NCBI GenBank assembly: GCA_038116745.1
Contig: JAYODW010000006.1
Span: 60,707 to 124,706 of the forward strand
Direction: 5' to 3'
DNA: 64,000 nucleotides
DNA from: JAYODW01 sp038116745
Lineage (GTDB): Bacteria; Pseudomonadota; Gammaproteobacteria; Ga0077536
Shown in pieces: positions 1-7,977 of the stretch (the stretch's first letter is position 1; each line of letters begins with the position of its first letter). Under the pieces are notes generated by a model, which did not search any database, had not been told where the DNA came from, and saw only the letters and a list, made by a program, of their open reading frames with translations. The position numbers and the translations under genes were made by a program.

Positions 1-759
1 GTCCTTTCTTTGGTCGCTCTTCGTTGTATTCCCTGCGCCAGCGTTCGATGAGCCGCCGCGCGTGTCGGAGATTGAGGAACCAGTGTTCGTTCAAGCACTC
101 ATCCCTGAAGCGACTGTTGAATGATTCGATGTAGGCGTTTTGATTCGGCTTGCCAGGCTCGATCAGGCGCAGCTTCACACCGTGCTTGTGCGCCCACTCC
201 AGCATCGCTCTGCCGGTAAATTCTTTCCCGTTGTCGATCCGGATGACTCCAGGATAGCCACAACGGGCACAGATACGATCCAGTACGCGGACCGCCGAGC
301 GCATGTTCAGCGTGGGCAGCAACTGACTCCGTAGTACCGTCATCCACGATGCCGAGGACCCTCATCTGCCGGCCGCCACTGAGGCGATCGAACACAAAAT
401 CCATCGACCAGACTGCATTGGCTGAGTCGGGTCGCGCCAGCGGCTGACGGTCCGTAATCGGTACTTTCTTGCGCCTACGCCGCTTGATCTGCAGCTTCTC
501 GGCAGCATACAGACGCTCCACCCGCTTGTGGTTCACGATTTCTCCGGCCTGCCGGAGCTTCAGATAGATCATTCCCGCACCGTAGGTGACGCTGCGCCAG
601 CGCAACAATCTTCTGCCGAAGCTCAATGTTCCGATCTGGCCGTGGCCGATAACGCAGTGCGCTGGCGCTCATACTCTCGATCCTTAGTGCTTTGCGCTCT
701 GATAAGCCTCGGTTCCGCATCCAGCCCACCGCCTCGCGGCGTGCCGGTGCGGTCACCAT
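1..759 (-). pseudogene. IS3-family OrfB transposase, two frameshifts, partial
   Basis: This is the DDE integrase-type transposase of the element. Family homology runs through three frames. The first piece covers 759 to about 590 and ends in ELRQKIVALAQRH. The second runs from about 588 to about 335, with YGAGMIYLKLRQAGEI and MDFVFDRLSGGRQMRVLGIVDDGTT. The third runs from about 335 to the window edge, with YPGVIRIDNGKEF and NAYIESFNSRFRDECLNEHW. Together they retain the three acidic catalytic residues (MDF, IDNG, YIESF). Single-base shifts near 588 and 335 break the frame, so the gene is a pseudogene. The extreme C-terminus is beyond the window. Confidence 0.85.
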
Positions 760-1016
760 TTTTTTTGCAGCGCTTCCTTGATCACGTCGTTCTCGAGCAT
801 CGTCTCGGCCAGCAGCTTCTTCAGCTTCGCGTTCTCGGCCTCAAGCACCTTCTGACGCTTCGCTTCCGAAATATCCATCCCGCCATACTTGCTCTGCCAC
901 GTGTAGAAACTCGCATCGGAAAACCCGTGCCGCCGGCACAGCTCCTTCACCGGCATCCCTGAGTCCGCTTCCTTCAAAAAACCGATGATCTGCTCATCGC
1001 TGTAGCGCTTCTTAAT
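753..1016 (-). CDS. IS3-family OrfA, transposase helix-turn-helix subunit
   Basis: The product of about 87 residues has an N-terminal helix-turn-helix (VKELCRRHGFSDASFYTWQ) and a C-terminal leucine-zipper stretch (EAENAKLKKLLAE), as in OrfA of the IS407/IS2 type IS3 elements. It binds the element's ends and is normally also the N-terminal half of the OrfAB fusion. Homology (KKRYSDEQIIGFLKEAD) extends upstream of the first ATG-type start at 977. It begins at an ATT at 1016, about 6 nt after a good GGAGGA, so either ATT is the start or the original ATG has mutated. The gene ends at a run of eight A residues where orfB takes over. Confidence 0.8.
   Translation of the reverse strand: MKKRYSDEQIIGFLKEADSGMPVKELCRRHGFSDASFYTWQSKYGGMDISEAKRQKVLEAENAKLKKLLAETMLENDVIKEALQKKW
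759..766 (-). promoter_or_regulatory. A8 slippery site for OrfA/OrfB frameshifting
   Basis: The minus strand reads GC, eight A, then TGGTGA. In the orfA frame this ends in TGG TGA. A slip to the -1 frame enters orfB at ATG GTG. IS3 elements make their OrfAB transposase by -1 frameshifting on such A-runs. That use here is inferred from the family. Confidence 0.6.
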
Positions 1017-1090
1017 ATCCGTCCTCCTGCTCCATTGAGGCCAGACTCCAGATCATTGCACTACTCAATCAGGGGGTGACGCCGACCCCA

Positions 1091-1400
1091 CTGAGGCTGC
1101 GCACAAGGAAAAAAATCAGCACACCATTGGCGAGATTTAACAGAACATTGACAGCTTTCCAGTACATCCACTCGTCGCCATGAAGCCAGCTATTTAATGC
1201 GAACGACGCCATGCAAATGGGTCTACCAAATAAGCTCGGAGAAACTAATGAATGCTTCGCGACTGAATTTTTCCGTTGGCTCAAGCAGCTCTATAGGCAC
1301 GAGGTCCCGAAAATCGTCGAGCAAGAGAGCCTCGGCTAGTCGGGGGATCTATAGGAAACCTCTGACCGTTAGAATGAGAAGAGGAACGACAGCATTTGGC
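1091..1400 (-). pseudogene. remnant of TPR/TMTC-like membrane glycosyltransferase-type protein
   Basis: Two frames together resemble the N-terminus of large TMTC/TPR membrane proteins (GT-C-like fold). One frame gives an acidic loop typical of the first periplasmic loop (LLLDDFRDLVPIELLEP), with an in-frame TAG at 1349-1351. After a frameshift near 1225-1250 a second frame gives FGRPICMASFALNSWL and the membrane helix VNVLLNLANGVLIFFLVRSL. The pattern DDF...GRP..M.SFALN..L...VN.LLH..NG is characteristic of these proteins. The IS element cuts the sequence off. Some pilin loci carry such genes immediately after pilA for pilin glycosylation, so the same strand and position suggest that former role. 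This is inference from remembered family patterns. Confidence 0.5.
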
Positions 1401-1737
1401 CCGATTTGTCAGATGACCTGACTGCGCGGCCCAAGGAAATCCCGGTGGCGCTCTTTGGGATGGTGAGCTTGCTGGAGAATGCAGTCGCCCATCTAAATCC
1501 GCTACGGCAGTTCATTTTGTCTGCCTGGCGCGGCGAAACGCAGCGACAGTAGCGAGAAGAAATTGTTTTTAGGCTGCGGTGCTACCCACGGCCTTCACGC
1601 CCGCGCGAGCTACCGTTGCCGGAGTTTCCAAAGGCGTTTTTGAAATGACGGGCCGGCAGTCATCGCGACTGACCGACCCGGGATTGGCAGCGATACCCGT
1701 CACGTCGGCGTGGGTATCGGGTTAGCGAAACAACGCT
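1401..1737. other. non-coding/degenerate stretch downstream of pilA
   Basis: No intact gene is seen. The plus strand is open from about 1380 to 1553 and would encode a plausible-looking C-terminal fragment (PDLSDDLTARPKEIPVALFG, then LLENAVAHLNPLRQFILSAW). It has no start and I do not recognise it. It may be a relic of another insertion. The end next to pilA holds the hairpin listed separately. Confidence 0.4.
1691..1719 (-). terminator. inverted repeat after pilA, possible terminator
   Basis: CGATACCC at 1691-1698 pairs with GGGTATCG at 1712-1719 around a 13-nt loop, about 20 nt past the pilA stop. No U-run follows, so it may stabilise the 3' end of the abundant pilin mRNA rather than terminate efficiently. 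Confidence 0.45.
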
Positions 1738-2160
1738 TTAGTTACGACGACAGGAAGACGGGCGATATTTGCTGGGCAGATCGCCGCCAGAGCAGTTCCA
1801 CGCGATTGCGCCCCCGTTAGTAGTAGCAGTCAGGGTCATAGTGTTCGCGTTAATGGGGTTGCCGCTGAATGTAACTTGAATGACTCCGGAACCGGTGACC
1901 TGAACGCCGCTCACATTATTGCCCGTGATAGACCCTGCCGCAGCGATCCCCGCCTGTGAGTTGCTTGTTGGTAGGGTTCCGTTAGTTGCATAGTATTCAG
2001 AGATTGCAGTCTTGGCCGCAGATGCCAAGCTGAGCCCCTCCGTCACTCGCGCGCGTACGGTGTAATCTTGATATGCAGGAATAGCCACCGCGGCCAGAAT
2101 ACCTATGATCGCTACTACGATCATAAGCTCAATCAGCGTAAAGCCTTGTTGTTTCTTCAT
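1738..2160 (-). CDS. pilA: major type IV pilin PilA
   Basis: This is the structural subunit of the type IV pilus. The 140-residue prepilin has a six-residue leader ending in glycine (MKKQQG). PilD cuts after this glycine, giving mature Phe1 and the invariant Glu5 (residue 11). A hydrophobic helix follows (ELMIVVAIIGILAAVAIPAY) that packs into the pilus core. Cys123 and Cys137 fit the C-terminal disulfide loop of type IVa pilins, and the tail is basic (SSCRRN). The gene is monocistronic behind a sigma-54 promoter and next to pilR/pilS, as in Pseudomonas. The pilBCD assembly genes are 13 kb away. Downstream on the same strand is the wreck of a possible pilin-modifying gene. Confidence 0.97.
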   Translation of the reverse strand: MKKQQGFTLIELMIVVAIIGILAAVAIPAYQDYTVRARVTEGLSLASAAKTAISEYYATNGTLPTSNSQAGIAAAGSITGNNVSGVQVTGSGVIQVTFSGNPINANTMTLTATTNGGAIAWNCSGGDLPSKYRPSSCRRN

Positions 2161-2300
2161 CTGGGAGAATCCTCTTAGATAGTTTTACCTCGGCATAGCT
2201 CTTGAGTCTCTGGGGCTCGCTGACCTCCGCATGAGAAGCTTCCCGCGAAGATGTGCAGCCCCCAGAATTGTTCGCGCTTCCAGAGCTTATCTAAATATTA

Positions 2301-2318
2301 AGCAAATATCGCGCCAAT
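2301..2318 (-). promoter_or_regulatory. sigma-54 promoter of pilA
   Basis: The minus strand reads TTGGCGCGATATTTGCTT. The GG (2314-2315) and GC (2302-2303) dinucleotides are exactly 10 nt apart, as required for -24/-12 promoters. Transcription would start near 2290, leaving a leader of about 130 nt before pilA. The NtrC-type activator PilR is encoded immediately upstream. Confidence 0.85.
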
Positions 2319-2321
2319 TTA

Positions 2322-2334
2322 TAATATATTGATT
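2322..2334 (-). promoter_or_regulatory. IHF-like site upstream of pilA -24 element
   Basis: The minus strand AATCAATATATTA matches the IHF consensus WATCAANNNNTTR at every fixed position. It lies just upstream of the -24 element in an A+T-rich tract (2280-2440). DNA bending here would bring PilR bound further upstream to the sigma-54 polymerase. The function is inferred. Confidence 0.55.
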
Positions 2335-2400
2335 TCCATTAATTTTTTTAAAAACATCTGAGTACACACCTAACTTTTTCTGTTCAAGAACAACCATTTG

Positions 2401-2415
2401 TGTTTTTAAAAAACA
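2401..2415. other. A/T-only inverted repeat between pilR and pilA promoter
   Basis: TGTTTTT at 2401-2407 and AAAAACA at 2409-2415 are inverted around one base, about 25 nt past the pilR stop. The repeat could end pilR transcription or form part of the PilR upstream activating region. I cannot tell which. Confidence 0.3.
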
Positions 2416-2439
2416 GATCTTCGAACGATTCTGGTTTGT

Positions 2440-3804
2440 TTAATCGATACCTAATTTGCGCAACCTGTATCGCAAAGCCTGGAAGCTGATCCCTAGCAAC
2501 GCAGCCGCGCGGGTCTTGTTCCAACGCACTCGCTCCAAAGCAGCAACGATGCGCTCTCGCTCTAGAACATCCATCTGATCGCGCAAACCGCCTGCAGATA
2601 GCCCATTTTGCAGCGTCGCGGAGTGGTAATCCTCGCCAGCGCCGTCGTCATGTGCCGCGGAGATTCTTGGCAACCGCAAATCCTCAAGCGCGATCCTTGG
2701 ACTATCTGTCAGAGCCAACGCTCTTTCCAGAATGTTCTCTAACTCCCGAACATTGCCTGGGAAAGAGTAGTCACGCAGCGCACTCAAAGCCTCACTGCAC
2801 AAATAGGGTTCCTGGACGCCAAATTCCGGGCCTCTTCGCGCCATAAAGTAAGTAGAGAGAACTTCGATATCGTCCCGGCGCGAGCGCAACGCAGGCACAT
2901 GCAGCTCAATTACATTGATCCGATAGAAAAGATCCTGACGGAACGAACCCTCTTTAACGAGCGCAGCGAGATTACGATGGGTGGCAGATAAGACACGGAA
3001 ATCGACGGGCGTTTCTGTGTCAGCCCCGATCGGCCTCACTTTTTTTTCCTGGATTACCCGGAGTAACTTCACCTGCATGTGAGTCGGCAGCTCGGCAATC
3101 TCGTCGAGAAACAACGTCCCTCCCTGCGCCGCCTGCAAAAGCCCTGCTCTGTTCTGAGTTGCTCCGGTATAGCTTCCACGCAGGGAACCGAAAAATTCGC
3201 TTTCCAGCAATTCTCCGGGAATGGCGCCACAGTTCACCGGTACGAAAGGCGCTGCTTTTCGCGGCCCGGTCTCGTGAATCAACCGAGCGACAAGCTCTTT
3301 ACCGGTTCCTGATTCCCCGCTGATATGGACCGGTGCCTGGTTGCGAGCGAACTTGGCAATCAACTCACGCACCTGAGCAATCTCCGGCGAGTTCCCTATG
3401 AGCCCCGCTGTCGGCTGCGACTTTGCATCGAGACGTAGCGCTTGCGACACCAGCGCCCTCAGCTGTCCCAGCTCTATCGGCTTGGAAACAAAATCAAACG
3501 CACCGGCTTTTAGCGCCGCCACCGCAGTTTCCGTGTTCCCGTGTGCCGTAATCACCGCGACCGGAACTTCCGCATGGTGAATATTGACGTACTTCACCAG
3601 CTCAATCCCATCTTCCCCGGGGAGGCGCATATCCGTCAGACAAAGGTCAAAGTGCCTTTTCTGCAAACTTGCGCGCGCAGGAGGAACACTTCCAACTGAC
3701 TCACATTCAAGGCCCATGCGCTTCAACGTGATAGTCAGAAGCTCCCGGATATCAGGTTCATCGTCGACAATGAGAACCCGCTTTGTTCCGGTCAAGTCAG
3801 ACAT
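2440..3804 (-). CDS. pilR: type IV pilus response regulator PilR (NtrC family)
   Basis: PilR is the sigma-54 activator of pilA. Its 454 residues hold a receiver domain with the acidic pair (VDDE, residues 13-16), phospho-acceptor Asp58 (LTDMRLPG) and the conserved Lys (SKPIE). Next is an AAA+ domain with Walker A GESGTGKE, Walker B GGTLFLDEIAEL and a GSYTGA version of the GAFTGA loop that contacts sigma-54. The C-terminus is a Fis-type helix-turn-helix (NKTRAAALLGISFQALRYRL). I chose the ATG at 3804, where the receiver domain begins. A TTG at 3834 would overlap pilS. The gene lies 10 nt after pilS and immediately upstream of its target promoter. Confidence 0.95.
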   Translation of the reverse strand: MSDLTGTKRVLIVDDEPDIRELLTITLKRMGLECESVGSVPPARASLQKRHFDLCLTDMRLPGEDGIELVKYVNIHHAEVPVAVITAHGNTETAVAALKAGAFDFVSKPIELGQLRALVSQALRLDAKSQPTAGLIGNSPEIAQVRELIAKFARNQAPVHISGESGTGKELVARLIHETGPRKAAPFVPVNCGAIPGELLESEFFGSLRGSYTGATQNRAGLLQAAQGGTLFLDEIAELPTHMQVKLLRVIQEKKVRPIGADTETPVDFRVLSATHRNLAALVKEGSFRQDLFYRINVIELHVPALRSRRDDIEVLSTYFMARRGPEFGVQEPYLCSEALSALRDYSFPGNVRELENILERALALTDSPRIALEDLRLPRISAAHDDGAGEDYHSATLQNGLSAGGLRDQMDVLERERIVAALERVRWNKTRAAALLGISFQALRYRLRKLGID

Positions 3805-3814
3805 CGGAAGGCTC

Positions 3815-5425
3815 TTAATCGCTTGAAAACACAATCCGGAAGCAGCATCCGGAGCGGGAACCTATCAAGCGCAGCGAAGCTCCGTTGGCTTCACACAACT
3901 CTCTCGACAGAAAGAGTCCAAGCCCGGTGCCGCGCGCTTCCGTTGTGAGAAAAGGTTCAAACACACTCTCCGCAACCTCCGCTGGTAATCCCGGGCCTGA
4001 GTCCGTGATCTCAAGATACACCTCAGAAGTTGCATCGATCATTCCTGCCCCCAGGACGAGTCGAGGAATGGTCTGCGCATAGCGCAAGCCGTTATCGACC
4101 AGATTGGAAAGCACTTGATGAAGCTGCGACTTGTCGATGTACGCCATCAGCGATTGCGGGAATTGTTCTATCAAAATGTCACCTTCCGCCAACCCCGAAC
4201 GCTGCAGCGTTTCTCCAACAAACATATCAAGCCAGGGCAGGAGCGCGAACCGCTCCCTGGTGGGGGGCTGGCTTCGTCCCAGGTTTAAGATGCTCTCTAC
4301 GATCGTGTTCATACGCGAACAATGCTGCAGGATGATTTGCACCATCCGCGCGGAAGCTGAATCAAGCGTCTCTGCTTCCGATAGCAGCTGGCTTGCATGA
4401 CTGATCGCTCCCAGCGGATTTCGCACTTCGTGCGCAATGCTGGCGGTCAGCCGACCGAGAGACGCAAGTTTCATCTGTTGAGCTCGATGCCGGATTTCCC
4501 CTTCATCTTCAAGAAACGCTAGAAAACCCGACGCCGCCTCCTCATGCGATTCCAGTGCAGCAAACGTCGCCACAGCACGGTTATTGTCACTCCCCGTCAC
4601 TGTGACACGGGCAGCCCCGCCCCTCTCTCGCCATTGCTGAAACGCGGCAAGCATTGATCCAGTCAAGCGATGTCCTTTCTTTAAAAGCTCGCTTTCCGGA
4701 ACCCCCAGGAACCTTCGGGCAGCCGAGTTCATGAAGAAAATTTCTCCCGAAACGTCGAGCGCCAGAACTCCGGATTGAAGTCGCGCGACAATCAGCTCGT
4801 TCAAACGGGATAAATTGCGTAGGTCTTCAGCCCGTTGAGCTGCCAGTACTTCGCTCGACCTCGCTCGCTCGGCCAGCGCTGATGCGAGAACTGCCGTTCC
4901 AAAGCAGGCCGCGCCCAGAAGTCCAGCCTGTGTGTAAGTAGCACTCGGATAACTCAAGGTGAGCACACCGAAAACCGTCTCAACCAGAAACGCAACGCTG
5001 GCAAGTGCAGCGAAAAAGACACCTGCTCGACCGGATGCAAGCAGGCACGTCCCGGCAACAGACACGACCAGCAGCGTACCCAGCCCACTCGTGACACCAC
5101 CGGCGGCATGCATCAGAAGCATGATGGCCACGAGATCTATCACACTCAGTGCGAATACCTGCCTTGTGAAGTCAAAGGAGCGTTGCTCAATCCAGTATTG
5201 GGTGAAAATCGATGAGGCGGCAAAACACAGCGCCGTTCCCGAAAAAAGCTGCGCGTCGAGTGGGCTCAAATTCGGAGGCAGTTTCCCCACAACGCCGAGC
5301 ACCGCAAAAAGCCCCGATATGACCAGCCGGTACAGGTTGTAAAGCCGCAAAGCCCGCCAGTTGAGTGCGGCCGCGTGCCCTGAAAAATCCTGGCCTCGTC
5401 GACCCTCAGGCCGCCAGCTGCTCAT
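3815..5425 (-). CDS. pilS: type IV pilus sensor histidine kinase PilS
   Basis: PilS is the membrane sensor kinase that phosphorylates PilR. Of its 536 residues, about 25-185 form roughly six membrane helices, a topology shared with P. aeruginosa PilS, where the sensor monitors pilin in the membrane. A PAS-like domain follows (about 205-305), then the dimerisation/phosphoacceptor box with His332 (SIAHEVRNPLGA). The catalytic domain has an N box (NLVDNGLRYA), G1 (DSGPGLP) and G2 (GTGLGLFLS). Its ATG overlaps the stop of the upstream small gene by 4 nt (ATGA), so the two are translationally coupled. Confidence 0.95.
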   Translation of the reverse strand: MSSWRPEGRRGQDFSGHAAALNWRALRLYNLYRLVISGLFAVLGVVGKLPPNLSPLDAQLFSGTALCFAASSIFTQYWIEQRSFDFTRQVFALSVIDLVAIMLLMHAAGGVTSGLGTLLVVSVAGTCLLASGRAGVFFAALASVAFLVETVFGVLTLSYPSATYTQAGLLGAACFGTAVLASALAERARSSEVLAAQRAEDLRNLSRLNELIVARLQSGVLALDVSGEIFFMNSAARRFLGVPESELLKKGHRLTGSMLAAFQQWRERGGAARVTVTGSDNNRAVATFAALESHEEAASGFLAFLEDEGEIRHRAQQMKLASLGRLTASIAHEVRNPLGAISHASQLLSEAETLDSASARMVQIILQHCSRMNTIVESILNLGRSQPPTRERFALLPWLDMFVGETLQRSGLAEGDILIEQFPQSLMAYIDKSQLHQVLSNLVDNGLRYAQTIPRLVLGAGMIDATSEVYLEITDSGPGLPAEVAESVFEPFLTTEARGTGLGLFLSRELCEANGASLRLIGSRSGCCFRIVFSSD

Positions 5426-5643
5426 TCTTCAGGGATTTCCGCATGCGCTTGCGAGCAGTAAACACGCCCGTCTCGATATACCGCCTCGTCCTGAGGAATG
5501 TAGACCGAACACCTCTCGCACCTAGCAACTCTGCGAAATGCAGGTTTGGCCGAAACGCTCTGCACCCGAGACCGGCGGATTTTGCGAACAAATCGGAAGA
5601 CCACCGCAACCACAACAATAGCGGCAATAACTCGGACGAGCAT
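5422..5643 (-). CDS. small zinc-ribbon membrane protein, PP0621 family
   Basis: The 73-residue protein has one N-terminal membrane helix (VIAAIVVVAVVFRFV), a basic stretch, then a probable zinc ribbon. Its ligands are CERC (43-46) and a distal C...H in VYCSQAH (63-67). This arrangement fits the uncharacterised PP0621 family, often found upstream of pilS in pseudomonads. The stop codon overlaps the pilS start (ATGA, 5422-5425), making co-translation likely. The biochemical role is unknown. The position suggests a link to pilus signalling, but this is only inference. Confidence 0.8.
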   Translation of the reverse strand: MLVRVIAAIVVVAVVFRFVRKIRRSRVQSVSAKPAFRRVARCERCSVYIPQDEAVYRDGRVYCSQAHAEIPEE

Positions 5644-5858
5644 GGTTTCTTGTCTCTCCTCTCCAAATGCCGGTCATGCCCTGGGTAGAAACAGCGATGA
5701 CAAAAACGGCTCCAGGCGCCATACTTTTGCGTCGTCAAAGCCCCCTCCGCGGATCTCCTTCGCCTCCTAAGGATGCAATCTGTAGACCTTACATCCAGAG
5801 GGGTGTGCTAAGACGAACATCGCCGCCCGCGTGGCACGTATAAGTCCAAGGGAACGTT

Positions 5859-7025
5859 ATGAATTTACATGAATATCAGGCCAAAAGGCTCTTCGCAGAT
5901 TACGGTATACCCGTTCAGGCGGGAGACGTGGCGACTAGCTCGGATGAAGCGATTGAACGGGCGCAAACACTTGGCGGCGACGCCTGGTTAGTCAAGGCGC
6001 AGGTCCATGCCGGTGGAAGAGGCAAAGCAGGCGGCGTCAAATTCACCCGTAGCCTGGATGAAGTCCGTTCGATTGCGGAGGAGCTTCTGGGGAGTCAACT
6101 CATCACCAAGCAGTCCGCACCGGACGGGCAGCCGGTCAACTGCGTGCTGATCGCTGCGGCTGCTGATATCGCTCACGAGCTATATCTCGGAGCCGTCGTG
6201 GACCGCACACAAAGACGCGTTACCTTCATGGCTTCCCGTGCTGGCGGCATGGATATCGAAGAGGTGGCTGCGACAACGCCAGAGCGCATCTTCACCTGCA
6301 GCGTCGATCCGGCTCTGGGGCTGCAGGACTTCCAGTGCCGCAAGATGGCATTCGAGCTGGAACTGGATGCAGGACAGAGAAAGCAGCTGACCGGAATCCT
6401 GCAGGGTTTGTACAAGCTATTCAGCGAACGCGACTTGAGTCTGGTGGAGATTAATCCACTGGCCATTCTGGAGGACGGCTCGCTGTGCGCGCTGGACGCC
6501 AAAATCAACGTCGACGACAACGCCCTTTATCGCCAATCGATCGCAGAATGGCGCGACGCCTCACAGGAAGATGACAAGGAACGCAGAGCAAAGGAGCACG
6601 ATCTCAACTACGTTACTCTCGACGGGGACATAGCTTGTATGGTCAACGGTGCCGGTCTGGCAATGGCTACCATGGACATCATCAAGCTCTCCGGTGGCGA
6701 ACCGGCGAACTTTCTGGATGTAGGGGGAGGCACGACCGCGGCACGAGTCGCTGAGGCATTCAAAATTATCGTTTCAGACGACAAAGTGCGCGCCATCCTC
6801 GTCAACATTTTTGGCGGTATCGTACGGTGCGACCTCATCGCAGAAGGCATTATCTCCGCTGTGGGAGAGGTCGGCGTGAAAGTCCCGGTTGTCGTGCGGC
6901 TGGAGGGGACCAACGTCAATGAAGGGAAAGCCCTGTTGGCAGAGAGTGGGCTTGCGATCGTCAGCGCAGAGAATCTGGCTGATGCCGCGCTGAAAGTCGT
7001 AACAGCCGCTAAGGGAGCAGCCTGA
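5859..7025 (+). CDS. sucC: succinyl-CoA ligase beta subunit SucC
   Basis: SucC is the ATP-grasp subunit of succinyl-CoA synthetase, which makes ATP or GTP while converting succinyl-CoA to succinate in the TCA cycle. It opens with the family signature MNLHEYQAKRLFADYGIPV. It has the glycine-rich nucleotide segment AQVHAGGRGKAGGVK, and its C-terminal ligase domain has VNIFGGIVRCDLIAEGI. The 388 residues are the normal length. The last base of its TGA is the first base of the sucD ATG, so the pair is coupled. The 215-nt gap to the divergent PP0621/pilSR operon must hold both promoters. Confidence 0.97.
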   Translation: MNLHEYQAKRLFADYGIPVQAGDVATSSDEAIERAQTLGGDAWLVKAQVHAGGRGKAGGVKFTRSLDEVRSIAEELLGSQLITKQSAPDGQPVNCVLIAAAADIAHELYLGAVVDRTQRRVTFMASRAGGMDIEEVAATTPERIFTCSVDPALGLQDFQCRKMAFELELDAGQRKQLTGILQGLYKLFSERDLSLVEINPLAILEDGSLCALDAKINVDDNALYRQSIAEWRDASQEDDKERRAKEHDLNYVTLDGDIACMVNGAGLAMATMDIIKLSGGEPANFLDVGGGTTAARVAEAFKIIVSDDKVRAILVNIFGGIVRCDLIAEGIISAVGEVGVKVPVVVRLEGTNVNEGKALLAESGLAIVSAENLADAALKVVTAAKGAA

Positions 7026-7900
7026 TGTCTATCCTGATCGATAAAAACACCCGTGTAATCGTCCAGGGTTTCACAGGGAAACAAGGGACCTTCCACGCGG
7101 AGCAAGCGATCGCTTACGGCACCAAGATCATGGGCGGCGTAACGCCGGGCCGAGGCGGCGAAACTCACATAGGTCGACCGATTTTTGACACCGTAGCAGA
7201 CGCAGTCGCCGCAACCGGGGCCGACGCTTCGGTCATTTTCGTACCTCCCCCGTTCGCTGCGGATGCGATTGCCGAGGCCGCTGACGCCGGCATCAAAATA
7301 GTCGTCTGCATCACAGAAGGAATTCCAGTGCTCGATATGCTCCGCGTGAAAGCCAGCCTGACTGCGCGCGGTGATATCTGCTTGATTGGCCCGAACTGTC
7401 CGGGGGTGATTACCCCTGGAGAGTGCAAGATAGGGATCATGCCTGGGGCGATCCACCAGGCGGGCAGGGTTGGTATCGTCTCGCGGTCAGGAACCCTGAC
7501 CTATGAAGCCGTACATCAAACCACCGCAGTCGGTCTTGGTCAGAGCACTTGCGTTGGTATTGGCGGGGATCCGATACACGGCATGAATTTCATTGATTGC
7601 CTTTCACGATTCCAGGATGACCCGAGCACTGAAGGGATCATCATGGTGGGCGAAATTGGTGGTTCTGCTGAGGAAGAAGCCGCCGCATTCATCAAAGACC
7701 ATGTGTCCAAGCCAGTCGTCGGCTACATCGCTGGCGTCACCGCCCCTCCGGGAAAACGCATGGGACATGCCGGGGCCATCATTTCTGGAGGCAAGGGAAC
7801 GGCCGACGATAAATTTGCCGCTCTGGAAGCGGCGGGCGTCCATACAGTGCGCTCGCCTGCAGAGCTCGGGGCTGCAATGGCAAAAGCCTTGAATGCCTGA
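7025..7900 (+). CDS. sucD: succinyl-CoA ligase alpha subunit SucD
   Basis: SucD binds CoA and carries the phosphohistidine of succinyl-CoA synthetase. The N-terminus has the CoA-binding Rossmann fold (QGFTGKQGTFH). The GPNCPG segment is at about 122-127, and the catalytic histidine is His248 in RMGHAGAI. The 291 residues are typical. It starts on the last base of the sucC stop. No TCA gene follows; a hairpin-rich gap comes next, so sucCD looks like its own operon. Confidence 0.97.
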   Translation: MSILIDKNTRVIVQGFTGKQGTFHAEQAIAYGTKIMGGVTPGRGGETHIGRPIFDTVADAVAATGADASVIFVPPPFAADAIAEAADAGIKIVVCITEGIPVLDMLRVKASLTARGDICLIGPNCPGVITPGECKIGIMPGAIHQAGRVGIVSRSGTLTYEAVHQTTAVGLGQSTCVGIGGDPIHGMNFIDCLSRFQDDPSTEGIIMVGEIGGSAEEEAAAFIKDHVSKPVVGYIAGVTAPPGKRMGHAGAIISGGKGTADDKFAALEAAGVHTVRSPAELGAAMAKALNA

Positions 7901-7977
7901 CTTCCTAGACAACGAAGCGTCATCTACCGGTTGACCCTGCTGCACCGGGTTACCTTTGCGCAAGCCAGCACAGCAGG

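Larger units (their letters stand above)
1..1090 (-). mobile_element. IS3-family insertion sequence, decayed, cut by window start
   Basis: An orfA/orfB pair on the minus strand has the IS3 layout: a small helix-turn-helix protein, an A8 slippery run, then a DDE transposase. The element runs off the left edge, so only its orfA-side end is present. That end is probably near 1090. There the minus strand reads TGGGGTCGG, an end starting TG as in this family, and similarity to the flanking host gene stops at the same place. The opposite end and the target duplication lie outside the window. orfB carries two frameshifts, so the copy cannot make its own full transposase. The boundary is inferred, not proven. 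Confidence 0.8.

Noticed and set aside
1069..1284. An intact 71-residue membrane protein gene
   Set aside because: It is the second frame of a broken TMTC-like gene fused by chance to the IS end, not a full gene.
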